In this document: piece by piece, positions 9,293 to 17,109 of the stretch
Position numbering within the stretch: position 1 is the stretch's first letter
How the letters are laid out: each line of letters begins with the position of its first letter
Origin: Bacillota bacterium
GTDB lineage: Bacteria; Bacillota; Clostridia; Lachnospirales; Lachnospiraceae
Assembly (NCBI GenBank): GCA_023389295.1
Contig: JAEWEO010000189.1
Location: forward strand, 1 to 17,550
Reading direction: 5' to 3'
Length of the DNA stretch: 17,550 nt
Notes under the pieces: generated by a model
Told to the model about the DNA's origin: nothing
What the model saw: the letters and a program-made list of their open reading frames with translations, nothing else
The model's database searches: none
Translations under genes and position numbers: made by a program

Positions 9293-9307
9293 TGTACAAT
9301 TTGTGCA
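9293..9307. repeat. Imperfect palindrome, possible regulator site
   Basis: TGTACAA and TTGTGCA flank a central T; the arms match as an inverted repeat except for one G-T pair. It lies 20 bases before the -35 of promoter P2, where an AraC-type activator could bind. The same stretch holds a loose direct repeat (CAATTT/CAATGT, about 9 bases apart). Function is inferred from position only. Confidence 0.3.
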
Positions 9308-9327
9308 ATGTTTTGAAATTAATACTA

Positions 9328-9356
9328 TATACATTAACCAATGTAGATTTTATAAT
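9328..9356 (+). promoter_or_regulatory. Candidate proximal promoter (P2) of the transporter operon
   Basis: TATACA (4 of 6), exactly 17 bases, then a perfect TATAAT at 9351-9356. Transcription would begin near 9363, about 25 bases before the first permease gene. It is at least as good as P1, and the inverted repeat 9330-9345 lies inside it. Confidence 0.5.
9330..9345. repeat. Inverted repeat inside promoter P2, candidate operator
   Basis: TACATT and AATGTA, six perfectly matched bases on each side of AACC. It overlaps the -35 hexamer and the spacer of P2, so a bound protein would block or position RNA polymerase. The arms are short enough for chance in AT-rich DNA. Confidence 0.35.
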
Positions 9357-9371
9357 TAACTTAAGATTAGT

Positions 9372-9378
9372 AAAGGAG
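9372..9378 (+). promoter_or_regulatory. Ribosome binding site that sets the first permease start
   Basis: AAAGGAG lies nine bases before the ATG at 9388. The longer reading from 9292 has no such site, and its first 32 codons cover promoter sequence. Confidence 0.75.
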
Positions 9379-9387
9379 AACGAAAGT

Positions 9388-10341
9388 ATGAAAGCCAATA
9401 ACAAAGAACAAAAGAAATTAGGTGGCAAGGTTATTAATCCAAGAAAAAAAGGTGGATTTCGTTTGTTTCTATTAACATCTCCCTTTTTAATTGGTACTTT
9501 TATATTCGCTTATATGCCTTTGTTGGGATGGATTTTTGGATTTTATAATTATAAGCCAGGAGTTGCTTTTGAGAAGTTAGATTTTGTTGGGTTAAAGTGG
9601 TTTTTAATGCCTTTTAAAAATCCGGTATTAAGAGAACAATTTTTAAGAGTTATGAAGAACACACTTGGTATTAACTTCTTATATATGTTAACAATGATAT
9701 TGCCAATGTTCTTTGCAATTTTGTTAATGGAAATTCGTTCTAAGAAGTATCGTAAGCTTATTCAGACCTTGACGACATTACCAAATTTCATTAGCTGGGT
9801 TTTAGTATACTCTGCATTTTTTGCTTTATTATCAACGGAAGGGCTAGTGAATACATTACTTAAAAATTTTGGATTTATTGAAAATTCCATCAATTATCTT
9901 GCAGATACTAGCCATATGTGGATTAAAATGCTTGGGTATCATCTGTGGAAAGGATTAGGATGGGGCGCAATTGTCTATATCTCTGCAATTACCTCTATTG
10001 ATTCAGAAATATACGAAGCCGCAGACATTGATGGGGCGGGTAGGTTTGCACGTATCAAACATATTACAATACCACATTTAATTCCGACCTTTTTTGTATT
10101 ATTCATTCTTCAAATAGGTAATATTATAAACAATGGAATTGACCAGTATATGGTATTCTCTAATGCTATGACAAAGGATAGCATTGAAGTACTTGATTTA
10201 TATGTATACAATACAGGACTGAAACTTGGTGATATTTCTTATGCGACGGCCATTGGAATGTGGAAATCGGTAATTAGTTTAGTGTTAGTATTTTCAGCAA
10301 ATAAATTATCGAAGAAAGTTCGTGGTTCATCAATATTCTAA
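9388..10341 (+). CDS. ABC sugar transporter permease, LplB type
   Basis: Inner-membrane subunit of a carbohydrate importer (CUT1 class), 317 residues from the chosen start. The N-terminal 25 residues are basic and cytoplasmic; about six hydrophobic helices follow, the first at about 26-50. The cytoplasmic EAA loop that docks the ATPase is clear: YEAADIDGAG at 209-218, continuing to the IP at 228-229. LplB/YtcP-type pairs with a large binding lipoprotein commonly import di- and oligosaccharides in Firmicutes. It heads a three-gene operon, 20 bases before the second permease. No ATPase gene lies in the window, so a shared MsmX-like ATPase encoded elsewhere is expected. The fucosidase and galactosidase genes on both sides suggest a fucosylated oligosaccharide as cargo; this is inference. 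Confidence 0.93.
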   Translation: MKANNKEQKKLGGKVINPRKKGGFRLFLLTSPFLIGTFIFAYMPLLGWIFGFYNYKPGVAFEKLDFVGLKWFLMPFKNPVLREQFLRVMKNTLGINFLYMLTMILPMFFAILLMEIRSKKYRKLIQTLTTLPNFISWVLVYSAFFALLSTEGLVNTLLKNFGFIENSINYLADTSHMWIKMLGYHLWKGLGWGAIVYISAITSIDSEIYEAADIDGAGRFARIKHITIPHLIPTFFVLFILQIGNIINNGIDQYMVFSNAMTKDSIEVLDLYVYNTGLKLGDISYATAIGMWKSVISLVLVFSANKLSKKVRGSSIF

Positions 10342-10361
10342 TAACATAAGGAGGAATTAGC

Positions 10362-11282
10362 ATGGCTTTAGTCAAAAAAAATAAGTCAAGAAAAAAGAGA
10401 ACAATTGGGGAACTGATTTTTGATATCATTTTATATGTGCTATTTGGTGTTTTTACTATCATGTGCATTTTCCCGTTTTATTACATATTTATTAATACCA
10501 TAAGTGACAATAACTTAGTTGCAACAGGAAGAATTACATTGTTTCCGAGTGGAATCCATTTTCAAAATTATATTAATGTTTTTAAACTTTCTACCATACC
10601 TCCTGCAGCATTAGTATCACTTGGTAGAACTGTGATTGGAACACTTGTTACCATTATTGCAGCCTCCTTTCCAGCTTATGCATTTACAAGAGAGGAATTT
10701 TGGTGCAGAAAATTTTGGTATCGTTTTATTATAGTTACGATGTATTTTAGTGCAGGTATTATTCCAATGTTTTTAACCTATAAGATGCTAGGTATTTATA
10801 ATACATTTTTTGTGTATGTATTACCATCAATTGTCACACCATTTAATTTAATTTTATGTAAGACATACATTGAATCGTTACCGGCTTCGCTAGAAGAATC
10901 GGCTGAAATCGATGGCGCAGGATATCTAGTCAGATACTTTAAGTTGATACTTCCATTATCAAAACCAATACTTGCGACAATAGCAATATTTTCAGCAGTT
11001 GGACAATGGAACAATTTTACAGATACCGTTTTGTATGTAATTGACAAAAAATTATTTACATTACAATATGTACTCTATGATTATTTAAATCGTGCCAATG
11101 CTGTCATAGAATTAATGAGAACAGATCCAACTATGATAGATGCTGGTGTCACCACACAGCTTTCTGAACTTACTGTTAAGTATACAATTTGTATTGTAAC
11201 AGTACTACCGATCATTTTGGTATATCCGTTTTTCCAGAAGTTCTTTGTAAAGGGTATCATGATTGGAGCTGTTAAGGGGTAA
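10362..11282 (+). CDS. ABC sugar transporter permease, YtcP type
   Basis: Second membrane subunit of the same CUT1 importer, 306 residues, expected to form a heterodimer with the preceding permease. A basic N terminus (1-15) precedes about six membrane helices, the first at about 19-45. The EAA loop reads LEESAEIDGAG at 177-187, with ILP at 196-198. The C terminus ends in the family-typical FVKGIMIGAVKG. A strong AAGGAGG ribosome site begins at 10348, seven to eight bases before the ATG. The gene follows its partner after 20 bases and is followed after 64 bases by the binding lipoprotein. The gap holds small inverted repeats (11282-11292 and 11322-11333) but no terminator, so the three genes are probably cotranscribed. 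Confidence 0.94.
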   Translation: MALVKKNKSRKKRTIGELIFDIILYVLFGVFTIMCIFPFYYIFINTISDNNLVATGRITLFPSGIHFQNYINVFKLSTIPPAALVSLGRTVIGTLVTIIAASFPAYAFTREEFWCRKFWYRFIIVTMYFSAGIIPMFLTYKMLGIYNTFFVYVLPSIVTPFNLILCKTYIESLPASLEESAEIDGAGYLVRYFKLILPLSKPILATIAIFSAVGQWNNFTDTVLYVIDKKLFTLQYVLYDYLNRANAVIELMRTDPTMIDAGVTTQLSELTVKYTICIVTVLPIILVYPFFQKFFVKGIMIGAVKG

Positions 11283-11333
11283 TCGTTACGATATTATTTG
11301 CTATAAAGCGGTAGTATATAAAATACGAGTATT

Positions 11334-11344
11334 GGAGGAGAAGG
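11334..11344 (+). promoter_or_regulatory. Ribosome binding site that sets the lipoprotein start
   Basis: GGAGGAGAAGG directly precedes the ATG at 11347. The upstream in-frame ATG at 11263 lies inside the permease gene and would put 28 extra residues before the lipoprotein signal peptide. Confidence 0.85.
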
Positions 11345-11346
11345 AA

Positions 11347-13089
11347 ATGAACAAGAAAGGAATCAAAAAAGCATTATCATTAATACTTTGCTTATCAATG
11401 GCACTTAGTTTGGTAGCATGTGGCGCAAGCAAAGATCCATCCAAGGAGAGTTCAGGTGATGGTTCCAAGGGAGAAAAAGAAAAAATTACACTATCTGCAT
11501 TCATACAACAATCCGTTACCAGTGAATCAGGTATATGGGCTGGATGGGGCGCAGCAAAACTTTTTGATGATACAAAAATTGAAATTAATTTTTGGCCAAC
11601 GGGTAATGAAGTGGAGCAAAAGTTAAATCAATACCTAGCAGGTGGTAGTTTACCAGATATTATTGGGTTTAAGGGATTAGATCAGGCACAACTTGCAATG
11701 GACGCAGAAATGTTAGTACCACTAGATGAATATAAAGAACTATTACCAAATGTATTTGAAAGTGGTTATTATGATGATGCTATAGCATATACACAAAAAT
11801 ATACAAGCAACGACACTGGTAAACTGTTTATTATACCAACAGCAATTGGACCAGTAGCATATAACTCCTATAACTGGGTACCTCAATTGCAATGGGATGC
11901 ATATAAGAAAATTGGTAGTCCTGAAATTAATACCTTGGAGGATTATCTTGATGTAGTTGAGCAGATGGTTGCAGTAAAACCTACTACAAAAGATGGTGAG
12001 AAGGTATATGGTTTTTCTTTGTTCTCCGATTGGGATAAGTATACAGCACTTCAAGTTTCGACATTATCATTTTTCTATGGTATTGATACAGAATATGTAT
12101 CACATCTAATGGAAACCAATGTAGTTACAAAAGAAATTAAACCAATTTTTGAAGAAGATAGTTTTTATAAAAGAGCTTTGAAATTTTATTTTGAGGCAAA
12201 TCAAAGAGGGCTTTTGGACCCGGATTCAATCACTCAAACCTTTAGTAACGTAGATGCTAAATTAAGTGCTGGCCGTGTTATGTTTTCCCATTTTAGTTGG
12301 TTAACAGGCTCTTATAATTCACCAGCATCTGGGAATGTAAATAATGAAGTAGCTCCTGATGGTTATGCTGGTATCTTAGCAAATGATATGAAAGTATATG
12401 AAGCACCAGATCAGACCATTGGACGTAACTGGTACTTTGCTATCAGTAAAAATTGTAAAGAGATAGAAAGAGCATGTGAGTTTATTAACTGGTTATATAG
12501 TTCTGAGGTTGAGCATTATCTAACCAATGGACCAGAAGGTTCGATTTGGAATTATAGTTCGACAGGGGAACCTCAGATATCAACCGAAGGATGGAACGTA
12601 GTTGATAATAAAACAGAACCAATCATGCCTTTAGAAGCTGGTGGTAGCTTTCAAGATGGTGTTTTTCCTTTTAATACCCTCGGAATGCAAGCTTCAACTA
12701 TTATGAAAGATGGATATTCTTTAAGTTATCGTTATTGGCCTAGTACACTTGAAAGAAATCCTTCCCTTATGAAACAAGAAGTTAATAAATTCTTAGGGAC
12801 TAGTACGTTAGCAGAATACTTGTATTCTAAAGATATGATAGCAAAATCAACGCAGGCTGTTAATATGATTCCTACAATTTCTGATGAGATGGAAATGGTA
12901 ATCGCACAGATTGGTGAAGTTGTTAAGAAGTACTCTTGGCAGATGGTTTATGCTAAAGATGAAGATGAGTTTGAATCAATTTGGAAAAAGATGAAGTCAG
13001 ATGCAGAGGGTCTTGGTATGAAAGAGGTTGCTAGTTATTATGAAAATGCTTGGACGAATGCATTGGGCATTGTAAAGGACTTCGAATAA
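11347..13089 (+). CDS. Extracellular sugar-binding lipoprotein of the ABC transporter
   Basis: Substrate-capture component of the importer, 580 residues from the chosen start. That is large for a sugar-binding protein but usual for the LipO-like partners of LplB/YtcP permeases. Residues 1-24 are a lipoprotein signal: basic MNKKGIKK, a hydrophobic core, and the lipobox LVAC with the lipidated C25. A Ser/Lys/Glu-rich linker (about 26-45) spaces the domain from the membrane. The mature part has the family feel of a two-lobed type 1 binding protein: ITLSAF opening strand, AGGSLPDIIGF (about 98-108), and many aromatic residues that could stack on sugars. It closes the transporter operon. The ligand is presumably the glycan attacked by the neighbouring fucosidases and galactosidase, and it may also present ligand to the YesM-type kinase; both are inference. 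Confidence 0.93.
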   Translation: MNKKGIKKALSLILCLSMALSLVACGASKDPSKESSGDGSKGEKEKITLSAFIQQSVTSESGIWAGWGAAKLFDDTKIEINFWPTGNEVEQKLNQYLAGGSLPDIIGFKGLDQAQLAMDAEMLVPLDEYKELLPNVFESGYYDDAIAYTQKYTSNDTGKLFIIPTAIGPVAYNSYNWVPQLQWDAYKKIGSPEINTLEDYLDVVEQMVAVKPTTKDGEKVYGFSLFSDWDKYTALQVSTLSFFYGIDTEYVSHLMETNVVTKEIKPIFEEDSFYKRALKFYFEANQRGLLDPDSITQTFSNVDAKLSAGRVMFSHFSWLTGSYNSPASGNVNNEVAPDGYAGILANDMKVYEAPDQTIGRNWYFAISKNCKEIERACEFINWLYSSEVEHYLTNGPEGSIWNYSSTGEPQISTEGWNVVDNKTEPIMPLEAGGSFQDGVFPFNTLGMQASTIMKDGYSLSYRYWPSTLERNPSLMKQEVNKFLGTSTLAEYLYSKDMIAKSTQAVNMIPTISDEMEMVIAQIGEVVKKYSWQMVYAKDEDEFESIWKKMKSDAEGLGMKEVASYYENAWTNALGIVKDFE

Positions 13090-13134
13090 TTTAGTACATA
13101 ATTTAAGTATATAACTTATAAGATTGAATTATAA

Positions 13135-13180
13135 AAGGGATTTCTATTAAAAACCAAAAGGTTTTCTAAAGAAATCCCTT
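13135..13180. terminator. Large bidirectional hairpin between the lipoprotein and response regulator genes
   Basis: A 10-bp perfect outer stem (13135-13144 with 13171-13180) encloses a second stem with AAAACC/GGTTTT around an AAAA loop. Only two small bulges interrupt an almost continuous helix. On the minus strand it is followed by TTTTAT, making it a good terminator for the response regulator gene. On the plus strand no T run follows, so for the transporter operon it may act more as a 3' stabiliser. Confidence 0.78.
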
Positions 13181-13226
13181 AAAATTTGATGTAGATTTAT
13201 TAAATTAATAGCCTTTTTAATATGAA

Positions 13227-14741
13227 TTAGAATTGATCGAGCGCTTTTTTTCTACGAAAGCTCGTTGGTGAAACATTGAAGAATCGCTTAAAAGAGCGGT
13301 TAAAGTAAGTTTGACTCGAATATCCGATTGTATCAACAATATCTTTCATTTTCATATCGGTATGCTCTATTAGATGGGCAGCATACTTTAAACGAGCCTC
13401 AGTTAGGTAGTCATTAAAATATAAACCAGTCTGTTGTCTAAATATATTACCAAGATAAGAAGGAGACATATTAAGCTTTATTGCCATGGTTTTTAATGAA
13501 ATATCTTTATCATTAAATTCCTGAACCGCTTTGATAACGGCATCTACACAAGGATAAATTGACTGCTTTAGGTTATTACTGATTTGATAGTAAAGGTTAG
13601 TAAACTCTTCAACATAATGAATGTAACCGGATGCTGGTGATTTCTCACTCGGAAACTTATATAGAAGATCTCTTAAATCTGGATAATCATCAAATATATC
13701 GGATACTTCCTTTGGCAGTTTATCAAGTAAAAATGAACAGATTAATAGAGTCTTTGCTAGACATAAATTAATAGAGTCATGTGGTGAAAATAAACTGATT
13801 GCTACTTGAGTAATATTTTCATTAGAAACCTGTTCAAATTTTGATTGAAAATTATTGAAATTTTTATGTAGGTTATCAAGGTTTTGATATGAAATATGTC
13901 TTAGTGGTGTATATCGCAAATAATTTAAGTTCTTTGCCTTTTCGTAACTAATCGTAACATCCTGATAATTCGCAACAGTGGTACCATAAATTGTGAGTAC
14001 TTCAAAATTAAGCTGGGTTGAAATCTGGGTTACAATCTCTTGCATATAAGATTCAAGGCAGATATTTTTATCTACTAAGGACAGAATACAAATCAAGCGA
14101 TATGGTGTTTCAAAGTAAAAATGGACTAAAAAATGTCCTATGAGGGATGATAAAAGTAAATCAAAAAACTTCGACATATTGTGACTATCATTATGTATGC
14201 TATTAAAAATTAAAACAGTATAATTGCCGGCGTCTAGATTGACGCCAAGTAGATTGGCTCGATTTTTAAATTCATCTCCATTCAATGAGTTCTTAACCCA
14301 TTGTTCGGTAAAACTACTACGAAAGGTTAGCATGGATAAGCCATAGGAATTGGATAATTCCTCACGTTCTTTCATGTGCGAGACAATTTGTCGGATGGAT
14401 TCTGTTAATTCATATTCATCCAAAGGCTTTAGTAAATAATTTTCAACACCGTTTCGTAATGCAGATCGTACAAATTCAAATTTATCAAAAGCACTTAGCA
14501 CGATTACTGCCATTAATGGATTTATCGCCTTAGCACGTTTGGTTAATTCAATTCCGGTCATTTCAGGCATTGATACATCGGTAATCAATAACTGTACACT
14601 GTGTTTCTCAATATATTGCAATGCTATGATTGGATCAGTAACAGCACAACAGATTTCAAAATTATAACCTGACCAGTCGATGGCTGTTTTTATCCGTTCA
14701 ACTACAAATGGTTCATCATCAACGATTACTACTTGATACAT
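13227..14741 (-). CDS. YesN-type response regulator with AraC DNA-binding domain
   Basis: Transcription regulator of 504 residues. The receiver domain (1-120) has the acidic pair D8/D9, the phosphorylated D55 in LLITDVSMPEM, S83 and the invariant K105 in LLKPLDE. A long middle region (about 130-390) has no motif I can name, as in other YesN proteins. The C-terminal AraC domain (about 398-500) has two helix-turn-helix units: ISLKTMAIKLNMSPSYLG (414-431), and the signature around GYSSQTYFNRSFKRFF (473-488) with SPTSFR (491-496). AAGGAGG lies six bases before the ATG. The gene converges on the lipoprotein gene and is divergent from GH95. It is the expected partner of the YesM-type kinase at 7343-9154, although four kilobases of transporter genes lie between them. 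It probably activates the transporter and hydrolase promoters when phosphorylated. Confidence 0.94.
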   Translation of the reverse strand: MYQVVIVDDEPFVVERIKTAIDWSGYNFEICCAVTDPIIALQYIEKHSVQLLITDVSMPEMTGIELTKRAKAINPLMAVIVLSAFDKFEFVRSALRNGVENYLLKPLDEYELTESIRQIVSHMKEREELSNSYGLSMLTFRSSFTEQWVKNSLNGDEFKNRANLLGVNLDAGNYTVLIFNSIHNDSHNMSKFFDLLLSSLIGHFLVHFYFETPYRLICILSLVDKNICLESYMQEIVTQISTQLNFEVLTIYGTTVANYQDVTISYEKAKNLNYLRYTPLRHISYQNLDNLHKNFNNFQSKFEQVSNENITQVAISLFSPHDSINLCLAKTLLICSFLLDKLPKEVSDIFDDYPDLRDLLYKFPSEKSPASGYIHYVEEFTNLYYQISNNLKQSIYPCVDAVIKAVQEFNDKDISLKTMAIKLNMSPSYLGNIFRQQTGLYFNDYLTEARLKYAAHLIEHTDMKMKDIVDTIGYSSQTYFNRSFKRFFNVSPTSFRRKKALDQF

Positions 14742-14778
14742 TAGAAACCTCCTTAGTAGAATAAGAATTTGAGTTATG

Positions 14779-14784
14779 TATAAT
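14779..14784 (+). promoter_or_regulatory. Candidate -10 element of the GH95 gene
   Basis: A perfect TATAAT sits in the 127-base gap between the divergent regulator and GH95 genes, giving a leader of about 78 bases. No convincing -35 lies 16-18 bases upstream, as expected for an activator-dependent promoter. A TATTAT on the minus strand overlaps it and may serve the regulator gene, so the two promoters may compete. Confidence 0.45.
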
Positions 14785-14787
14785 ATT

Positions 14788-14811
14788 TTAGAATCTTATT
14801 AAAAATTCTAA
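14788..14811. repeat. Inverted repeat downstream of the GH95 -10, candidate operator
   Basis: TTAGAAT and ATTCTAA are perfectly complementary seven-base arms separated by ten bases. The repeat starts four bases after the -10 and covers the likely transcription start. It could be an operator or a small hairpin at the 5' end of the GH95 transcript. Chance is possible in such AT-rich DNA. Confidence 0.35.
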
Positions 14812-14855
14812 TGGAATTTATTAAAAATGTCAAATATATAAAAATATTGTAAAAT

Positions 14856-14861
14856 GAGAGG
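14856..14861 (+). promoter_or_regulatory. Ribosome binding site that sets the GH95 start
   Basis: GAGAGG lies seven bases before the ATG at 14869. The in-frame ATG at 14854 overlaps this site and has no Shine-Dalgarno sequence of its own. Confidence 0.65.
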
Positions 14862-14868
14862 TATAACG

Positions 14869-17109
14869 ATGGATAGAGTTATCTCAACCGAGATTGCAGC
14901 TACAGAATGGGCAGAAGGGATGCCTCTAGGAAATGGTCATATGGGAGCAATGGTTTATGGAGGTGTATTAATCGATGAGATTGATTTATCTGAAAACACC
15001 TTTTTTTCCGGTGAATTATCCCTTGATAATAATCAGAAAAAAGCAGGAGATGCTTTTTTAAAGATGAGAGAGTTACTACAACAGGATAACTATAAGGATG
15101 CATATGAAGAAGCTAGTAAATTTATCGGGATAAAACAAAATTATGGCACTAATCTACCTGTTGGTAAGCTTATATTAACTCATGATTTAACGGACAATGT
15201 GTCGGAGTACAAAAGAGAGTTAAATATAAGCAAAGGTATTGCTAAGGTCTCCTTTTTAAATGAGGATGTAAGTTACACAAGAGAAACCTTAATATCACAT
15301 CCTGAAAAAAAACTATTGTACTATTTAACTTGCGACAAAGAAGATGGATTAAACTTTAGTATAAATTTTATAGGGGGCAGGAATCCGTATCATAAAAGTA
15401 TAAAAGATAATGTAATGTATTTTGAAGTAGATGCATTTGAAAAACTTCATAGCGATGGAAAAACAGGTGTGCATTTAATAGGTAGCATTGCAGTGGATTG
15501 TAATGGAGGGGATTGTAGTATAAGAGATGGTGAGCTTAAGATCAGAGGTGCTCATAGCTGCCTAATAACGATTCAAATGCAAACGGATTTTCTATATGAA
15601 AAAGAGGCAGATACTAAAAATTTTTTACAATCATTACATATAGAAGCGGTACCAGTTGAAAAATATATGTTCTTTCGTAAAGAACATTGTGAAGATATCT
15701 ATAGTTATATGAAGCGTGTAGAGTTTTCATTATGTGGTTCAGATGATACCTTAGAGAATTTGTTCTATATGGGACGTTACTTGTTGCTTTCTTCTTCTAG
15801 GGAAGATTCAATTTTACCGGCGCATTTACAGGGAATTTGGAACGATGATGTTGCATGTCGAATAGGTTGGACTTGTGATATGCATCTTGATATTAATACG
15901 CAGATGAATTACTGGTTAGCGGAATCTGGAAATCTATCCTCTTGTTGTAATCCATTGTTTCGATGGATCGAAGAAAAATTAATACCATCGGGGAGAAAAA
16001 CAGCGAGAGAAAGCTATAATATGCCAGGTTGGTCAGCAGATCTTGTATCAAATGCATGGGGGTTTAGTGCACCCTATTGGTCTAGAACTATTTCTCCATG
16101 TCCTACAGGAGGTAGTTGGACCATAAGTGCTTACATGGAACACTATAGGTATAGTAAAGATTACAATTTTTTGAAAACTAGGGCATATCCAGTTTTGAGA
16201 GAAGCAGTTGAATTCTTTTCTATCTATGTATTTCCCAAAGGTGAATATTACACAAGTGGTCCTTCCATTTCACCAGAAAACTCTTTCCTTTATGGGAATG
16301 ATACTTATTATTTTTCAAATGGTTGTACTTATGAAATACTAATGATTCGTGAACTATTTATCCAATATTTAGAGGCATCTAAAGAACTTGAAATATCAGA
16401 TGATTTAACAAGAAAAGTTGAAATAATTTTACCTAAGTTACTCCCATATCGTATACTTGAGAATGGAACCTTAGCGGAATGGGACCACAATTATCCTGCA
16501 GCTGATAAACAGCATAGGCATACAAGTCATTTGCTTGGCTTATACCCTTTTAGTCAGATAACACCAGAGAAAACACCTGAGTTATCAATAGCAGCAACAA
16601 AAAGCATTGAGGAAAAATTGATTCCATATGAAAATTGGGAAGATACTGGATGGGCACGTTCACTGCTTATGCTTTATTCCGCAAGATTAAAGCGTGGTAA
16701 TGATGCATATGATCATATGTGTAGTATGCTAAAACATCTGACCAAATCCTCCTTGCTTGTTATGCATCCACCAACACGGGGAGCAGCATCTTTTAAGGAA
16801 GTATATGAATTAGATGGTAATACTGGTTTTTCAACTTGTATTATTGAAATGTTAATGCAAAGTCATGATGGAGTAATACAACTACTTCCAGCACTACCAG
16901 ATCAATGGAAAGATGGAAAAATTAAAGGAATTGTTGCAAGAGGAAACATTACATTACATATCGAATGGAAAAATTCTGAGTTATGTTTTGTTGAATTCCA
17001 TTCAAGTCAAGATGGATTAATTCAATATAGGTATAAAGAGACTAAGCGTTCCATATATCTAGAAAAAGGTAAGAGTTATAGAGTTACGATTAAAGATTTT
17101 GTACAATAA
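14869..17109 (+). CDS. GH95 alpha-L-fucosidase, cytoplasmic
   Basis: Inverting alpha-L-fucosidase of 746 residues from the chosen start, typically specific for Fuc-alpha-1,2-Gal. The N-terminal beta domain opens with WAEGMPLGNGHMGAMVYG (14-31). The (alpha/alpha)6 barrel carries LQGIWND (320-326), then HLDINTQMNYW (339-349), the general acid E537 in LAEW, HRHTSHLLGLYP (549-560), and D649 in LDGNTGF before IIEMLMQSH. By family position H339, D341 and N343 match the H/N/N group of Bifidobacterium AfcA (H419, N421, N423 as I recall). H339 fits fucose rather than L-galactose specificity, while D341 replaces an asparagine. There is no signal peptide, so it acts on imported glycans, upstream of the GH42 enzyme in the degradation order. 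It has its own promoter region, divergent from the response regulator, and is followed by a terminator. Confidence 0.93.
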   Translation: MDRVISTEIAATEWAEGMPLGNGHMGAMVYGGVLIDEIDLSENTFFSGELSLDNNQKKAGDAFLKMRELLQQDNYKDAYEEASKFIGIKQNYGTNLPVGKLILTHDLTDNVSEYKRELNISKGIAKVSFLNEDVSYTRETLISHPEKKLLYYLTCDKEDGLNFSINFIGGRNPYHKSIKDNVMYFEVDAFEKLHSDGKTGVHLIGSIAVDCNGGDCSIRDGELKIRGAHSCLITIQMQTDFLYEKEADTKNFLQSLHIEAVPVEKYMFFRKEHCEDIYSYMKRVEFSLCGSDDTLENLFYMGRYLLLSSSREDSILPAHLQGIWNDDVACRIGWTCDMHLDINTQMNYWLAESGNLSSCCNPLFRWIEEKLIPSGRKTARESYNMPGWSADLVSNAWGFSAPYWSRTISPCPTGGSWTISAYMEHYRYSKDYNFLKTRAYPVLREAVEFFSIYVFPKGEYYTSGPSISPENSFLYGNDTYYFSNGCTYEILMIRELFIQYLEASKELEISDDLTRKVEIILPKLLPYRILENGTLAEWDHNYPAADKQHRHTSHLLGLYPFSQITPEKTPELSIAATKSIEEKLIPYENWEDTGWARSLLMLYSARLKRGNDAYDHMCSMLKHLTKSSLLVMHPPTRGAASFKEVYELDGNTGFSTCIIEMLMQSHDGVIQLLPALPDQWKDGKIKGIVARGNITLHIEWKNSELCFVEFHSSQDGLIQYRYKETKRSIYLEKGKSYRVTIKDFVQ

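Noticed and set aside
9292..9387. N-terminal extension of the first permease
   Set aside because: No ribosome site precedes 9292; the added 32 residues are encoded by promoter and leader sequence, and AAAGGAG marks 9388.
11282..11333. Terminator or attenuator between the second permease and lipoprotein genes
   Set aside because: The two inverted repeats (ATCG/CGAT and AATAC/GTATT) have stems of only four or five bases and no T run.
11263..11346. N-terminal extension of the binding lipoprotein
   Set aside because: It would bury the lipoprotein signal behind 28 residues and overlaps the permease gene; GGAGGAG marks 11347.
11743..12054. A 103-codon minus-strand reading frame
   Set aside because: It lies wholly antisense to the binding lipoprotein gene, is rich in Cys and Ile as expected from mirrored AT-rich codons, and has no domain signature.
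14772..14778. AGTTATG shared between the GH95 and transporter upstream regions (also at 9238-9244) as a regulator site
   Set aside because: Seven bases in AT-rich DNA are expected by chance, and the distances to the -10 boxes differ.
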